Shown here one piece after another: positions 16,003-25,277 of a stretch of DNA of 64,000 nt. Position 1 is the first letter of the stretch. Every line of letters begins with the position of its first letter. The DNA is from Aliishimia sp045106335 (GTDB taxonomy: Bacteria > Pseudomonadota > Alphaproteobacteria > Rhodobacterales > Rhodobacteraceae): assembly GCA_045106335.1 (NCBI GenBank), contig JBGCEM010000043.1, positions 1 to 64,000 on the forward strand, read 5' to 3'. The translations under genes and the position numbers were made by a program. The notes under the pieces were generated by a model that was not told where the DNA came from, searched no databases, and worked only from the letters and a program-made list of their open reading frames with translations.

Positions 16003-18549
16003 ATGCACCGCGATCCGCATACAACGCTCGTTACACCAGACGCGCCAATTTCAGCGCAAACGCATGGCGGGCGCGGCAAATGCCTGCAACGCCTCACGCG
16101 CTTGGACCTTCCAGTACCAAAGACCGTTGCACTGTCGTTTCAGGCCGTCAAATCCATCGCCGAAGGGCAGATGCCTGATATCGACCGAATCGTCTCACAA
16201 TTCCCAGATCAGCCCTTGCTGTGCGTGCGTCCTTCTTCGGAAGACCCAGATTGGGGCGGGCCCGGTGCGATCTTGAATATTGGAATGAACGATAATCGCT
16301 TTGAAGCGCTGTGTACCAGTATGGGCCGAACGGCAGCTGCAATCGTTTATGCCAGGTTCGTTCAGTCCTACGCGGTGCATGTGGCGCGACTTGATCCGGA
16401 TATGTTCGATGACGTGGCCCAAGATCCAGAAGAGGGGTTGCGTCAATCTCTGATTGCCTACGTGGAAGAAGCCGAAGAGCCGTTTCCGCAAGACCCGGCA
16501 CGCCAATTGTCGGATGTTCTTAAATCCATGGCACGTGCTTGGGACGGCACCACGGCGCGGCTTTTACGACAAGCCAAGGGGGCGCCAACTGATGCGGGCT
16601 TGGGACTCGTGGTGCAACGCATGGTATTCGGGGTCGGGCAAGGGATTTGCGGCTCTGGTGTGTTGCAGTTGGTCAATTCGGACACGGGCAATGCACAAAT
16701 TACCGGCAGATATCTAAGCCAAAGCCAGGGCCGGGATGCACTGGCTGCGGGCAAGCAAGCGCTTTATCTAACACAAGACGCGAGGGGTCCGTCGCTCGAG
16801 GACCTGGCCCCAGAAATCTTTCAACAACTTCAAGCAAACGCGCAAACAATGCGACAGCGTTTGCGCGAAGAGATGCAAGTTGAATTCGCCATTGATAATG
16901 GTGTTGTCCATATTTTGGACGGTGTGCGCGTCATGCGCTCGGCGCGGGCCGCGTTGCGGATTGCGGTTCAGCTGGCCAAAGACGGCATTATTCCCCGTGA
17001 AGAGGCGCTGATGCGCATCCCGCCGCGCACTCTGAACGAGTTACTGCACCGCCAGATTGACCCAAACGCGCCGCGGGATATTTTGGGGGTTGGGATTGCA
17101 GCAAGTCCGGGTGCTGCCACAGGGCGGATCGTGTTTTCCGCGCACGAAGCCCAAGCAAGTGCGGCGCGCAGTGAACCTTGCGTGCTTGTGCGGCGCGAAA
17201 CCAATCCCGAAGATATTCGCGGTATGCATGTCGCGGCGGCCGTCCTGACCGAAAAGGGCGGCATCACCAGCCACGCGGCTGTGATCGGGCGCGGCCTGGG
17301 CGTGCCATGTGTTGTCGGCGCGCGGGAAATTCGCTTTCAGACCCGCAAGCGCCAATTGATCACGCAGGACGGGCGCGTGTTGAAAGAAGGCGACGAAATC
17401 ACCATCGATGGCTCGTCAGGTCAGGTGTTGGCGGGCAGCCCGCCGATGCTGGAAGCGGCCTTGGATGATGCGTTTCAAACCCTGATGGACTGGGCCGACG
17501 CGTGCCGCGATATTGGGATCCGCGCCAATGCCGACACGATCCATGACGCACAAACGGCCCGTAACTTCGACGCCCAAGGCATTGGACTGTGTCGCACCGA
17601 ACATATGTTTTTTGACGCGGATCGATTGACGGTGATGCGTGAAATGATTTTCACAGAAAACCCCGAAGACCGCCGGTTGGTGTTGGAACGCTTGTTGCCT
17701 ATGCAGCGCGCGGACTTTACCGAGTTGTTTCGCATCATGGACGGGCGGCCTGTCTGCATCCGCCTGTTCGATCCGCCATTGCACGAATTCTTGCCGGTGG
17801 ACAAATGGGGGCAACGCGAATTGGCCGAGGCGTTGGATTTGCCGGTCTCTGCGGTGACCCGCCGCGTGGATGCGATGCGCGAATACAATCCGATGTTGGG
17901 TCTGCGTGGCGTGCGTTTGGGCATCACTGTGCCCGAGATTTACGAAATGCAAGCGCGTGCAATTTTTGAAGCCAGTATCGCCGCAAGCACAGACAAAGCC
18001 CCGATTGTGCCTGAAATCATGATCCCACTGGTCTCGGCTATGCGTGAGGTGGAATTGGTCAAAGCGCGGATTGATGCAGTGGCGGCCACGTTGCGCACGC
18101 AGCATGTTTGCGCGTTAGACTATCGCTTAGGCGTGATGGTCGAAACGCCGCGTGCCGCTTTGCGCGCGGGTGACATCGCACAGCATTGTGCTTTTTTAAG
18201 TTTTGGTACCAATGACCTAACGCAGATGACTTATGGTCTGTCGCGTGATGACGCGGGGCGGTTTATGTCAACTTATGTGCAGCAAGCGGTCTATCCAGAA
18301 GATCCGTTTCATTCTTTGGATGTAGACGGCGTGGGCGAATTGCTACGCCTTGGGGCCGAGCGCGGACGCGCGTCACAACCAAATGTGGTCTTGTCTTTGT
18401 GCGGCGAACATGGCGGCAATCCAGAATCCATTGCGTTTTGTCGCGATGCTGGTTTTGACTATGTTTCGTGCTCGCCCTTCCGCGTGCCTGTAGCCCGTTT
18501 GGCCGCCGCACAGTTGGCAATCTCTGACAAAACTGGCGAGACAATATAG
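16003..18549 (+). CDS. Pyruvate, phosphate dikinase-like / PEP-binding protein with degenerate nucleotide domain
   Basis: An 848-residue PPDK relative. The central swivel domain keeps the phospho-histidine in GGITSHAAVIGRG (about residue 424). The C-terminal PEP/pyruvate barrel is well kept: GIGLCRTEHMFF, VETPRAALRAGDIA, FGTNDLTQMTYG, and the catalytic Cys in LCGEHGGNPES (about residue 800). The N-terminal ATP-grasp half is divergent: where PPDK reads like MQDIEFTIERGKLYMLQTRN, this has MQVEFAIDNGVVHILDGVRV, losing the Gln/Thr/Arg cluster, and VRPSSEDPDWGGPGAI replaces the SxPGMMDT block. Normal ATP/AMP chemistry may be lost. ATG 16003 is preferred over GTG 15940, but this is uncertain. It follows glyS. 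Confidence 0.8.
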   Translation: MHRDPHTTLVTPDAPISAQTHGGRGKCLQRLTRLDLPVPKTVALSFQAVKSIAEGQMPDIDRIVSQFPDQPLLCVRPSSEDPDWGGPGAILNIGMNDNRFEALCTSMGRTAAAIVYARFVQSYAVHVARLDPDMFDDVAQDPEEGLRQSLIAYVEEAEEPFPQDPARQLSDVLKSMARAWDGTTARLLRQAKGAPTDAGLGLVVQRMVFGVGQGICGSGVLQLVNSDTGNAQITGRYLSQSQGRDALAAGKQALYLTQDARGPSLEDLAPEIFQQLQANAQTMRQRLREEMQVEFAIDNGVVHILDGVRVMRSARAALRIAVQLAKDGIIPREEALMRIPPRTLNELLHRQIDPNAPRDILGVGIAASPGAATGRIVFSAHEAQASAARSEPCVLVRRETNPEDIRGMHVAAAVLTEKGGITSHAAVIGRGLGVPCVVGAREIRFQTRKRQLITQDGRVLKEGDEITIDGSSGQVLAGSPPMLEAALDDAFQTLMDWADACRDIGIRANADTIHDAQTARNFDAQGIGLCRTEHMFFDADRLTVMREMIFTENPEDRRLVLERLLPMQRADFTELFRIMDGRPVCIRLFDPPLHEFLPVDKWGQRELAEALDLPVSAVTRRVDAMREYNPMLGLRGVRLGITVPEIYEMQARAIFEASIAASTDKAPIVPEIMIPLVSAMREVELVKARIDAVAATLRTQHVCALDYRLGVMVETPRAALRAGDIAQHCAFLSFGTNDLTQMTYGLSRDDAGRFMSTYVQQAVYPEDPFHSLDVDGVGELLRLGAERGRASQPNVVLSLCGEHGGNPESIAFCRDAGFDYVSCSPFRVPVARLAAAQLAISDKTGETI

Positions 18550-18691
18550 CACCTATGCTAAGATTGCACATAGACGTTTAAACGAAATTTTATCATGTAA
18601 ACAAGCGTTTCAATGGCTTTTTGTCGCAGGACTAGACCCAAAGCGGGTTTCGCGCTATCTAGCCTGTCGAGTAACAATTGTGAGACGCGAC

Positions 18692-19327
18692 ATGCGCGGG
18701 TTTAAAAAACTGTTTGGAGCGGCGCTGACCTTGTTGGTTTGTTCCAGTGCTGTTGGCGCTACGGACGCGGCGTTGAAAGAGCTTCAGAAGATCGAAACTC
18801 AAGGTCTTCAAGGGCTGACATCCGACAAAGTCAAAGACTTGTTGACGGTGCCGAACCCGCGCAAAGTTGGTGTTGAATTTACCAAGAATTGGCTGGATGC
18901 ACAGCCAAAAGCGCGGGGCGGCGAAGATCTCAAATGCCTGTCGCAAGCGCTATATTTTGAAGCACGAGGCGAAACCGTGCGCGGTCAGTTCGCAGTGGCC
19001 GAGGTCATTATGAACCGTGTGAAAAGCGCGCGCTTTCCCGACACGGTTTGCGCTGTGATTAACCAAGGCACAGGGCGTAAGTTTCAGTGCCAATTTACCT
19101 ATACATGTGACGGCAAAAAAGAGATCGTGTCCGAACCCCGTGCTTATGATCGGGTGTCGAAAGTCGCACGTTTGACATTGGATGGTCAGGTGCCTGCGCT
19201 GACCGAAGGGGCCACGCATTATCACACCACTGCAGTGCGTCCGAACTGGGCCAAGGTGTATACCCGCACCGCCAAAATTGGGGTTCATATTTTCTATCGT
19301 CACACCTTCCGTTCCGCGTCGAATTAG
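18692..19327 (+). CDS. SleB-family cell wall hydrolase
   Basis: A 211-residue exported protein with signal peptide (FGAALTLLVCSSAVGA). The domain at about residues 80-200 has the hydrolase_2 motif LSQALYFEARGETVRGQFAVAEVIMNR followed by FPDTVCAVINQG and FTYTCDG; the glutamate in YFEARGE is the expected catalytic residue of SleB-type muramidases. It ends with TEGATHYHTTAVRPNWA. It probably trims peptidoglycan in the periplasm. ATG 18692 is preferred, but GTG 18680 with four extra residues is possible. Confidence 0.85.
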   Translation: MRGFKKLFGAALTLLVCSSAVGATDAALKELQKIETQGLQGLTSDKVKDLLTVPNPRKVGVEFTKNWLDAQPKARGGEDLKCLSQALYFEARGETVRGQFAVAEVIMNRVKSARFPDTVCAVINQGTGRKFQCQFTYTCDGKKEIVSEPRAYDRVSKVARLTLDGQVPALTEGATHYHTTAVRPNWAKVYTRTAKIGVHIFYRHTFRSASN

Positions 19328-19436
19328 GTCAACACTTTCGATACGATGGCGCAAATGGGCCTTGGGATGACGGGTTCACACAGGATCAGATTTCTAAATC
19401 CAGTCTAGATACACGCGCTTTTGGGAAGGATTTGGT

Positions 19437-20384
19437 ATGAGCTCAGAAATTCGCTTAGCGTTTGAGCACCCCTTAGAGCGCGCCAAAGCCAGCGCGCCAA
19501 ACGTTGCGCCGCTTGATCGTATTTCAGTGCGTGATCATGTGGTCGAAGTCGAAATTGGCGCATTTCAGGCCGAGCGCGGCGTCACACAGCGCATCAGCTT
19601 TAACATAGTGGTAGAGGTCCAGCCTTTGAGCGGACCAATGGATGACGATGTAGACCGGATCCTTAGCTATGACAAAGTGACTGAGGCCATTCAGTTTGCG
19701 CTGGCGGCAGAGCGGCTGAACTTGCTGGAAACATTGTCTCAGCGTGTGGCCGACCGCATCTTGCTGGAACCGCAAGCCATGCGCGTCTTTGTGCGCATTG
19801 AAAAGCTGGACCGAGGGCCGGGGGCTTTGGGCGTGGAAATCATGCGTGCGCGCGGGCAAGAGGTCGACATCGCGCCACAAGAAGAAGACACGCCGCATCC
19901 TGAAATCGTCTATCTCAGCAACGCCGCCATGGCGTCGCAGAATTTGGCCGGTTGGATCGATCAGTTGCAGGCCCGGGGGCGTCCGCTGATCTTTTGTGTG
20001 GGGGCCGCGGATTTGACCTTGCCGCAAGCGGATCACCCATTGGTGCAGCGGCGCATTGATCTGCTGGCGATCGAACAAAACGCCTGGGTTTTGGCCGCGC
20101 GCGATGCCCGGTGCAAAGTTGTTGGCACGCGGACGGAATTGGATTGGGCGATGCGCAATGGTCAAATCTGTGTTTGGGCGCCCTCGAAAATTGTGCTGGA
20201 TGCGCTGGACAGTCCGACCACGCGCGCCGATGACGCGGTGGCTTTGGCCGCCTGGTTTGCGGCGACCTTCGAGGCCAAAGAGATGTTGTTGATCGGCGAG
20301 CGCCCCCGCGAAATGGTATCAGAGGATTTGGCTTGCCCGGTCACCAGCCATGCACTGCATTTGGCGGATCTACCGCGCGCATAA
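19437..20384 (+). CDS. folB: Dihydroneopterin aldolase with C-terminal extension
   Basis: A 315-residue protein whose residues ~28-140 form a FolB domain (DHVVEVEIGAFQAERGVTQR then FVRIEKLDRGPGALGVEIMR). FolB alone is about 120 residues; the remaining ~170 residues form an uncharacterised extension with PEIVYLSNAAMASQNLAGWI and two Ala/Leu-rich segments. FolB converts dihydroneopterin to hydroxymethyl-dihydropterin. It precedes folP by 12 bases, forming a folate pair, with glmM next. Confidence 0.85.
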   Translation: MSSEIRLAFEHPLERAKASAPNVAPLDRISVRDHVVEVEIGAFQAERGVTQRISFNIVVEVQPLSGPMDDDVDRILSYDKVTEAIQFALAAERLNLLETLSQRVADRILLEPQAMRVFVRIEKLDRGPGALGVEIMRARGQEVDIAPQEEDTPHPEIVYLSNAAMASQNLAGWIDQLQARGRPLIFCVGAADLTLPQADHPLVQRRIDLLAIEQNAWVLAARDARCKVVGTRTELDWAMRNGQICVWAPSKIVLDALDSPTTRADDAVALAAWFAATFEAKEMLLIGERPREMVSEDLACPVTSHALHLADLPRA

Positions 20385-20396
20385 TGGGTACTTAGT

Positions 20397-21410
20397 TTGG
20401 CGGACACACACTATTATCGCGCGTTGCTTCAAACTGGGACAGCGCGCCCAGAGCAAGCCGTATCGGCGCTGGGGTCGCAATTTTGGTATACCCATGCCGA
20501 GGTCTTATCGCGCGGTGCGCCGGCCCATGTGATTGCGGCCCAAGATGTTCCAGACCACTGGCAAACGCGGATCGGCGCACCGCGCGCATCTATTGTGGGC
20601 TTAGATTTCAGCGCGCCAGTGATCATGGGGATCTTGAACGTCACACCGGACAGTTTTTCAGATGGGGGTGACAACGCCGTTCAAAGCGTTGCTTTGACAC
20701 ATGCCAACGCGATGATGACATCGGGCGCTCATATTCTGGACATTGGCGGTGAAAGTACACGTCCCGGCGCCAAGATCGTGCCTGTCCAGGATGAAATCTC
20801 GCGGACGGCACCTGTGATCCAAGCCATTCGTAAGGCGGGGCAAGACGCGCCGATATCCATCGATACCCGTAAAGCAGATGTGGCCCAGGCCGCTTTGCGG
20901 GCAGGGGCCAATCTGGTGAATGATGTATCGGGTTTTACCTTTGATCCCGCACTTGCCAAACTCTGCGCCGCGCAAGGAGTGCCCGTGTGCGTGATGCATG
21001 CGCTTGGGGATCCGACCACGATGCAGGACAACCCGCGCTACGACGATGTCCTGTTGGATGTGTTTGATTTCTTGGCAGAGCGGATTGCCATATTGGAAGA
21101 TCTGGGTGTCCCGCGTACCCAAATCATCGCTGACCCGGGCATTGGGTTTGGCAAAACTCAGGCGCATAATTTGACTTTGCTTAACCGCGTTGGATTTTTT
21201 CACGGACTTGGGGTGCCAATTCTGTTAGGTGCGTCGCGGAAACGGTTTATTGGGACGTTAGGCCATGCGCCAGACGCGCGAACGCGTGCACCTGGGTCAA
21301 TCGCTGTGGCTCTTGCGGCTTTGGCCCAAGGCGTGCAAATAGTGCGCGTGCATGATGTGTCAGAAACGGCGCAAGCCATAGCTTTGTGGCAGGCAGTAAC
21401 AACAGAATAG
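20397..21410 (+). CDS. folP: Dihydropteroate synthase
   Basis: A 337-residue enzyme joining hydroxymethyl-dihydropterin diphosphate with p-aminobenzoate, target of sulfonamides. Motifs: MGILNVTPDSFSDGG, ILDIGGESTRPGA, ISIDTRKADVA, NDVSGF, DPGIGFGKT and LGASRKRFIG. The N-terminus MADTHYYRALLQTG fits the alphaproteobacterial form and needs a TTG start at 20397, as no ATG lies near. It is seven bases ahead of glmM. Confidence 0.95.
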   Translation: MADTHYYRALLQTGTARPEQAVSALGSQFWYTHAEVLSRGAPAHVIAAQDVPDHWQTRIGAPRASIVGLDFSAPVIMGILNVTPDSFSDGGDNAVQSVALTHANAMMTSGAHILDIGGESTRPGAKIVPVQDEISRTAPVIQAIRKAGQDAPISIDTRKADVAQAALRAGANLVNDVSGFTFDPALAKLCAAQGVPVCVMHALGDPTTMQDNPRYDDVLLDVFDFLAERIAILEDLGVPRTQIIADPGIGFGKTQAHNLTLLNRVGFFHGLGVPILLGASRKRFIGTLGHAPDARTRAPGSIAVALAALAQGVQIVRVHDVSETAQAIALWQAVTTE

Positions 21411-21417
21411 GTGCGGT

Positions 21418-22761
21418 ATGGGTAAGTTATTTGGAACAGATGGTGTGCGCGGCAAGGCCAATGCCTATCCAATGACTGCGGATCTGGCCTTGCGTTTGGG
21501 CGCTGCTGTGGGACGCTATTTCAGCCGCAGCGATGGCCAGCACCGTGTGGTGATCGGCAAAGACACGCGCCGGTCTGGATATATGTTCGAACACGCGTTG
21601 ACGGCTGGATTGACCTCGACTGGGATGAGCGTGCTGCTGCTTGGACCAGTGCCGACCCCGGCTGTGGGCTTGTTAACGCGCTCAATGCGCGCGGATTTGG
21701 GGGTGATGATTTCCGCGTCACACAATCCCGCACCGGATAATGGAATTAAGTTCTTTGGTCCTGATGGCTTCAAGCTGTCTGATGCGATGGAAGCCGAAAT
21801 CGAGGCGCTGATTGACTCTGGCGTCGATCTTGCACCGGCCGAAAGCATTGGGCGGGTCAAGCGCATTGATGATGCTAGGTTTCGCTATATCGAACGGGTG
21901 AAACATACATTCCCCCGCGGGATGCGCCTGGATGGTATGAAGGTCGTGATTGATTGCGCGAATGGGGCCGCACACCGCGTCGCGCCAGAAGCCCTATGGG
22001 AGCTTGGCGCCGAAGTCATTCCCGTTGGCACCAGCCCGAATGGCAACAACATCAATGATGCTTGCGGCTCAACGTCACCGGAAGTGGCCGCCAAAACAGT
22101 TCTGGAACATGGTGCGGATGTGGGCATTTGTCTGGACGGGGACGCAGATCGCGTCATTCTGCTGGATGAAACCGGCACGATTGGCGATGGCGACCAGTTC
22201 ATGGGGTTGATGGCCACCCGCTGGAAAGCTGAAGAGCGCCTTGCGGGCAATGCTTTGGTCGCGACTGTGATGTCAAATTTGGGGCTGGAACGGTATTTGG
22301 CGGCCCACGACGTGACGCTAGAACGCACTTCTGTTGGCGACCGCTATGTGGTCGAGCGTATGCGCGAGGGCGGGTTTAATCTGGGCGGTGAGCAATCTGG
22401 CCATATCGTTATGTCGGATTATGCGACCACGGGCGATGGGCTGATGGCTGGCATGCAGTTTCTGGCGGAATTGGTGCGCAGCGGCAAGAAAGCGTCCGAA
22501 CTGATGCATGTCTTTGATCCTGTGCCGCAACTTCTTGAAAACGTGCGGTATTCCGCAGATCAATTGCCGTTGGAAAACGCAAATGTGCAGCAAGCTATCG
22601 CCGACGTCGAAGCCGGTTTGGTCGGGCAAGGGCGTCTGTTGATCCGAAAGTCAGGGACAGAACCGCTTATTCGGGTCATGGCCGAAGCTGAGGATGAGAC
22701 TTTGCTGAAAGCCTCGGTCGCACGGGTGGTTGATGCAGTTAGGGCCTCTGTTTCTGCGTGA
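21418..22761 (+). CDS. glmM: Phosphoglucosamine mutase
   Basis: A 447-residue enzyme that converts glucosamine-6-phosphate to glucosamine-1-phosphate for peptidoglycan and LPS precursors. It starts MGKLFGTDGVRGKANAYPMT, has the phosphoserine loop MISASHNPAPDNGIKFFG (active Ser), the metal loop CLDGDADRVILLD, and the sugar-binding GGEQSGHIV. The C-terminal phosphate loop RKSGTEPLIRVMAE is intact. It is part of the folB-folP-glmM run; the next gene is convergent. Confidence 0.95.
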   Translation: MGKLFGTDGVRGKANAYPMTADLALRLGAAVGRYFSRSDGQHRVVIGKDTRRSGYMFEHALTAGLTSTGMSVLLLGPVPTPAVGLLTRSMRADLGVMISASHNPAPDNGIKFFGPDGFKLSDAMEAEIEALIDSGVDLAPAESIGRVKRIDDARFRYIERVKHTFPRGMRLDGMKVVIDCANGAAHRVAPEALWELGAEVIPVGTSPNGNNINDACGSTSPEVAAKTVLEHGADVGICLDGDADRVILLDETGTIGDGDQFMGLMATRWKAEERLAGNALVATVMSNLGLERYLAAHDVTLERTSVGDRYVVERMREGGFNLGGEQSGHIVMSDYATTGDGLMAGMQFLAELVRSGKKASELMHVFDPVPQLLENVRYSADQLPLENANVQQAIADVEAGLVGQGRLLIRKSGTEPLIRVMAEAEDETLLKASVARVVDAVRASVSA

Positions 22762-22767
22762 CGTGTT

Positions 22768-23694
22768 TTATTTAAGTTGGCGACGAAACAACCGGACAAG
22801 CCCGCCCCATTGGCTCAGACAAACCCCCGCCAAAATCAACGTCAATGCGATCATAAGACTGCCGGGCAAGGGCTCGTTCAGCAGCCAAGCGCCCAGCAAA
22901 ACGGACCAAATCGGAACTTGGTAATTGGTCAAAGACATAAACACAGGCCCGGCTGACCGCACGACCAACACCCGCAGCAAGTTCGCCGCCGCCGTGGGAA
23001 CAAGCCCTAAAAAGGCAATTACCACAAGCGTTTGCATATCAGGCAGCGGGGGCGGGCCTTCTTGAAGGACCGCTATCCCCACAACAATGGGGGCCGCGAT
23101 GATAAGCAACACAGTCGACAACCCCACAGGATCCACTTTGGGCAAACGCCGCATCATCACTGAACTGGCCCCATAACAGCCCGCCGCCGCAAGGCAGGCC
23201 AAGCGCCCAGCCCATTCTAATTCGGACCCGCTGGTGTCAAAAGCCTGGCCGCCGATCAAAAGGCATACGCCGATGAAACCGATTAAGAATCCGATGGTGC
23301 GGCGCAGGGTCATTGCCTCGCCTGGGATCAGAAAATGCGCCATTGGGACCACAATCAATGTAACCGCCGCCATCGACACGCCCGCAAAGCCGCTGGTGAC
23401 ATATTGTTGCCCCCAAGCCAGCAACATGAAAGGTAAAGCGCTGGACAACAGCCCGATCACGATAACTGCGCGCCAAATTTGTGCCGTCACGGGGCCTTCA
23501 AACAAAACCCGACAGCGCAACTGCCAAATAGGGATCATCAAAATCGTGGCAAAAGAAATGCGCAGGGCGGCCAACCAATAGGGCGTGATCCCGCGCAGCG
23601 CGATTTCGGTCACCATAAAGGTCGCACCCCAGGTCACACCCAAGATCGCAATCATCGCCCAACTGCGCCAGGTGATCTCAAGGGTTTGCGTCAT
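22768..23694 (-). CDS. EamA/DMT-superfamily permease
   Basis: A 308-residue membrane protein with about ten helices and the EamA repeats (ILGVTWGATFMVTEIALRGITP, later AGVSMAAVTLIVVPMAHFL). Substrate unknown. ATG 23694 is chosen since the 24-residue upstream extension is hydrophilic. It is convergent with glmM, six bases apart. It is not similar enough by eye to call it a copy of the EamA gene at 912. Confidence 0.85.
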   Translation of the reverse strand: MTQTLEITWRSWAMIAILGVTWGATFMVTEIALRGITPYWLAALRISFATILMIPIWQLRCRVLFEGPVTAQIWRAVIVIGLLSSALPFMLLAWGQQYVTSGFAGVSMAAVTLIVVPMAHFLIPGEAMTLRRTIGFLIGFIGVCLLIGGQAFDTSGSELEWAGRLACLAAAGCYGASSVMMRRLPKVDPVGLSTVLLIIAAPIVVGIAVLQEGPPPLPDMQTLVVIAFLGLVPTAAANLLRVLVVRSAGPVFMSLTNYQVPIWSVLLGAWLLNEPLPGSLMIALTLILAGVCLSQWGGLVRLFRRQLK

Positions 23695-24040
23695 GCTGTG
23701 CCTTGTTAGCTGTGGGGGCTTCAGCGCGATGCCCGTCTTTTGGCCAGACTTCAAGAATGACTGCAATCACCTGATGTCCTCGTGCGGTGTTTGGCTGTAT
23801 TTGGACTTTGCGCATAGTGAATTTGTCGACCCGCGCAAGCGGATAGTGCAGGCCGGGCTGTGTGTCGTTGAAAGACCTGTTGGCAAAGCTAATACGCCCA
23901 ACATCACTTAGACTGATGAACGATCGCACCGGGCCAGTTGCAAATGTGACAAGGTTTGTCTTTAAGCGATCATCATCCTGGGCGCTTTCGCCCGTATCGG
24001 CCACAGTGCTCAAATACAATGCAGGCCGAACCACACCCAT
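23678..24040 (-). CDS. Uncertain ORF between ilvC and the EamA gene
   Basis: An unrecognised 120-codon frame, first ATG used 24040 (the frame opens to 24115, inside the ilvC terminator). It reads fairly protein-like (VGRISFANRSFNDTQPGLHY, later QVIAVILEVWPKDGH) but has no good ribosome site and ends 17 bases inside the EamA gene. It might be a small gene, a decayed remnant, or chance. Confidence 0.25.
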   Translation of the reverse strand: MGVVRPALYLSTVADTGESAQDDDRLKTNLVTFATGPVRSFISLSDVGRISFANRSFNDTQPGLHYPLARVDKFTMRKVQIQPNTARGHQVIAVILEVWPKDGHRAEAPTANKAQHDANP

Positions 24041-24080
24041 CGCTGCACACACTTTTGGACGCGCAAGCAGATTTCTTGGC

Positions 24081-24113
24081 AAAAAAGCGGCCCCCAAATA
24101 TGGGACCGCTTTC
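24081..24113 (-). terminator. Intrinsic terminator of ilvC
   Basis: On the minus strand GAAAGCGG and CCGCTTT (24107-24113 and 24084-24090) pair, continued by CCC/GGG after one mismatch, and the stem ends in a run of T (24081-24086 on the opposite strand reads AAAAAA). It starts seven bases after the ilvC stop. Confidence 0.75.
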
Positions 24114-24119
24114 AAAGGC

Positions 24120-25142
24120 TTAGTTCTTGGCTTTGTCGACCATTTTGCCAGCAGAGATCCAAGGCATCATCGCGCGAAGCTTTTCGCCGACTTCTTCGAT
24201 CTGGTGGGCGTCGTTCATGCGGCGCGTGCCTTTAAAGAAGGGCTGGCCTACCTGGTTTTCGGACATGAAGTCACGCACGAATTTACCTGTCTGGATGTCG
24301 GTCAGGATGGCTTTCATCTCTTTCTTGGTCTGCTCGTAGGGCAGAACGCGCGGGCCAGAGACATACTCGCCATATTCAGCTGTGTTCGAGATCGAGTAGT
24401 TCATGTTGGCGATGCCGCCTTCATAGATCAGATCCACGATCAACTTCACTTCGTGTAGGCATTCGAAATAGGCCATCTCGGGCGCGTATCCGGCTTCGAC
24501 CAAAGTTTCAAAGCCCATACGGATCAGCTCAACCAAGCCACCGCACAGCACGGCCTGTTCGCCGAACAGGTCGGTTTCGCATTCTTCACGGAAGTTGGTT
24601 TCAATAATACCAGAACGCCCGCCACCGATGGCCGAGCAATAGGACAGGCCGATTTCCAGCGCTTTGCCAGAGGCGTCGTTGTTCACAGCCACAAGGCAGG
24701 GCACGCCGCCACCTTTTGTATATTCGCCGCGCACTGTGTGGCCGGGGCCTTTGGGGGCCATCATGATGACGTCGACAGTGTCTTTGGGCTCGATCAGACC
24801 GAAATGCACATTCAGACCGTGGGCAAAGGCCATGGCCGCGCCGTCTTTCAGATTGTCGTGGACGTATTTCTTGTATGTTTCGGCCTGCAGTTCGTCGGGC
24901 ATTGTGAACATGATCAGGTCACACCAGGCCGCGGCTTCGGCGATGCCCATGACCTTCAGACCTTCGCCTTCGGCTTTAGCGGCTGAGGCAGAGCCTTCGC
25001 GCAGGGCAACGACGACGTTCTTCGCGCCACTGTCGCGCAGGTTCAACGCATGAGCGTGACCTTGTGAGCCATAGCCCAAAATCGCCACTTTCATGTCTTT
25101 AATCATGTTCACATCGCAATCGCGATCGTAATAGACGCGCAT
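24120..25142 (-). CDS. ilvC: Ketol-acid reductoisomerase (NADP+), class I
   Basis: A 340-residue short-form enzyme of branched-chain amino acid synthesis that isomerises and reduces acetolactate or acetohydroxybutyrate. It opens MRVYYDRDCDVNMIKDMKVA, has the Rossmann motif GYGSQGHAHALNLRDSG and the NADP-type basic loop, and the acid-rich metal site in LFGEQAVLCGGL and ECLHEVKLIVDLIYEGG. It ends KMVDKAKN. It is transcribed away from two Lrp/AsnC regulators, and the 135-bp gap between holds repeat copy C. Confidence 0.96.
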   Translation of the reverse strand: MRVYYDRDCDVNMIKDMKVAILGYGSQGHAHALNLRDSGAKNVVVALREGSASAAKAEGEGLKVMGIAEAAAWCDLIMFTMPDELQAETYKKYVHDNLKDGAAMAFAHGLNVHFGLIEPKDTVDVIMMAPKGPGHTVRGEYTKGGGVPCLVAVNNDASGKALEIGLSYCSAIGGGRSGIIETNFREECETDLFGEQAVLCGGLVELIRMGFETLVEAGYAPEMAYFECLHEVKLIVDLIYEGGIANMNYSISNTAEYGEYVSGPRVLPYEQTKKEMKAILTDIQTGKFVRDFMSENQVGQPFFKGTRRMNDAHQIEEVGEKLRAMMPWISAGKMVDKAKN

Positions 25143-25216
25143 AGTCTGTCCCTCTGTCTTGGTTGAATTCTGGCTCTGTTTACCTTCAATTGCGCTTGTG
25201 GTCAGCGTTGCATTTT

Positions 25217-25237
25217 GAGTTTATTTTGCTAAGTGAA
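25217..25237 (-). repeat. Dispersed intergenic repeat, copy C (core only)
   Basis: The 21-nt core is identical to copy A at 855-875 but on the minus strand. No GC hairpin follows it here. It lies inside the shared ilvC / lrp promoter region, about 75 bases upstream of the ilvC start and 41 bases before the first lrp start. Confidence 0.65.
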
Positions 25238-25277
25238 GTAGAAAGTATTCTTAATTTGCTCATTTAGTGGAAAAATC

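Noticed and set aside
17416..18105. 229-codon frame antisense to the PPDK-like gene
   Set aside because: Composition (His- and Arg-rich) is that of an antisense shadow, no motif seen.
24664..25053. Long open frame antisense to ilvC
   Set aside because: It shadows a certain gene, a usual effect of codon bias at this GC content.
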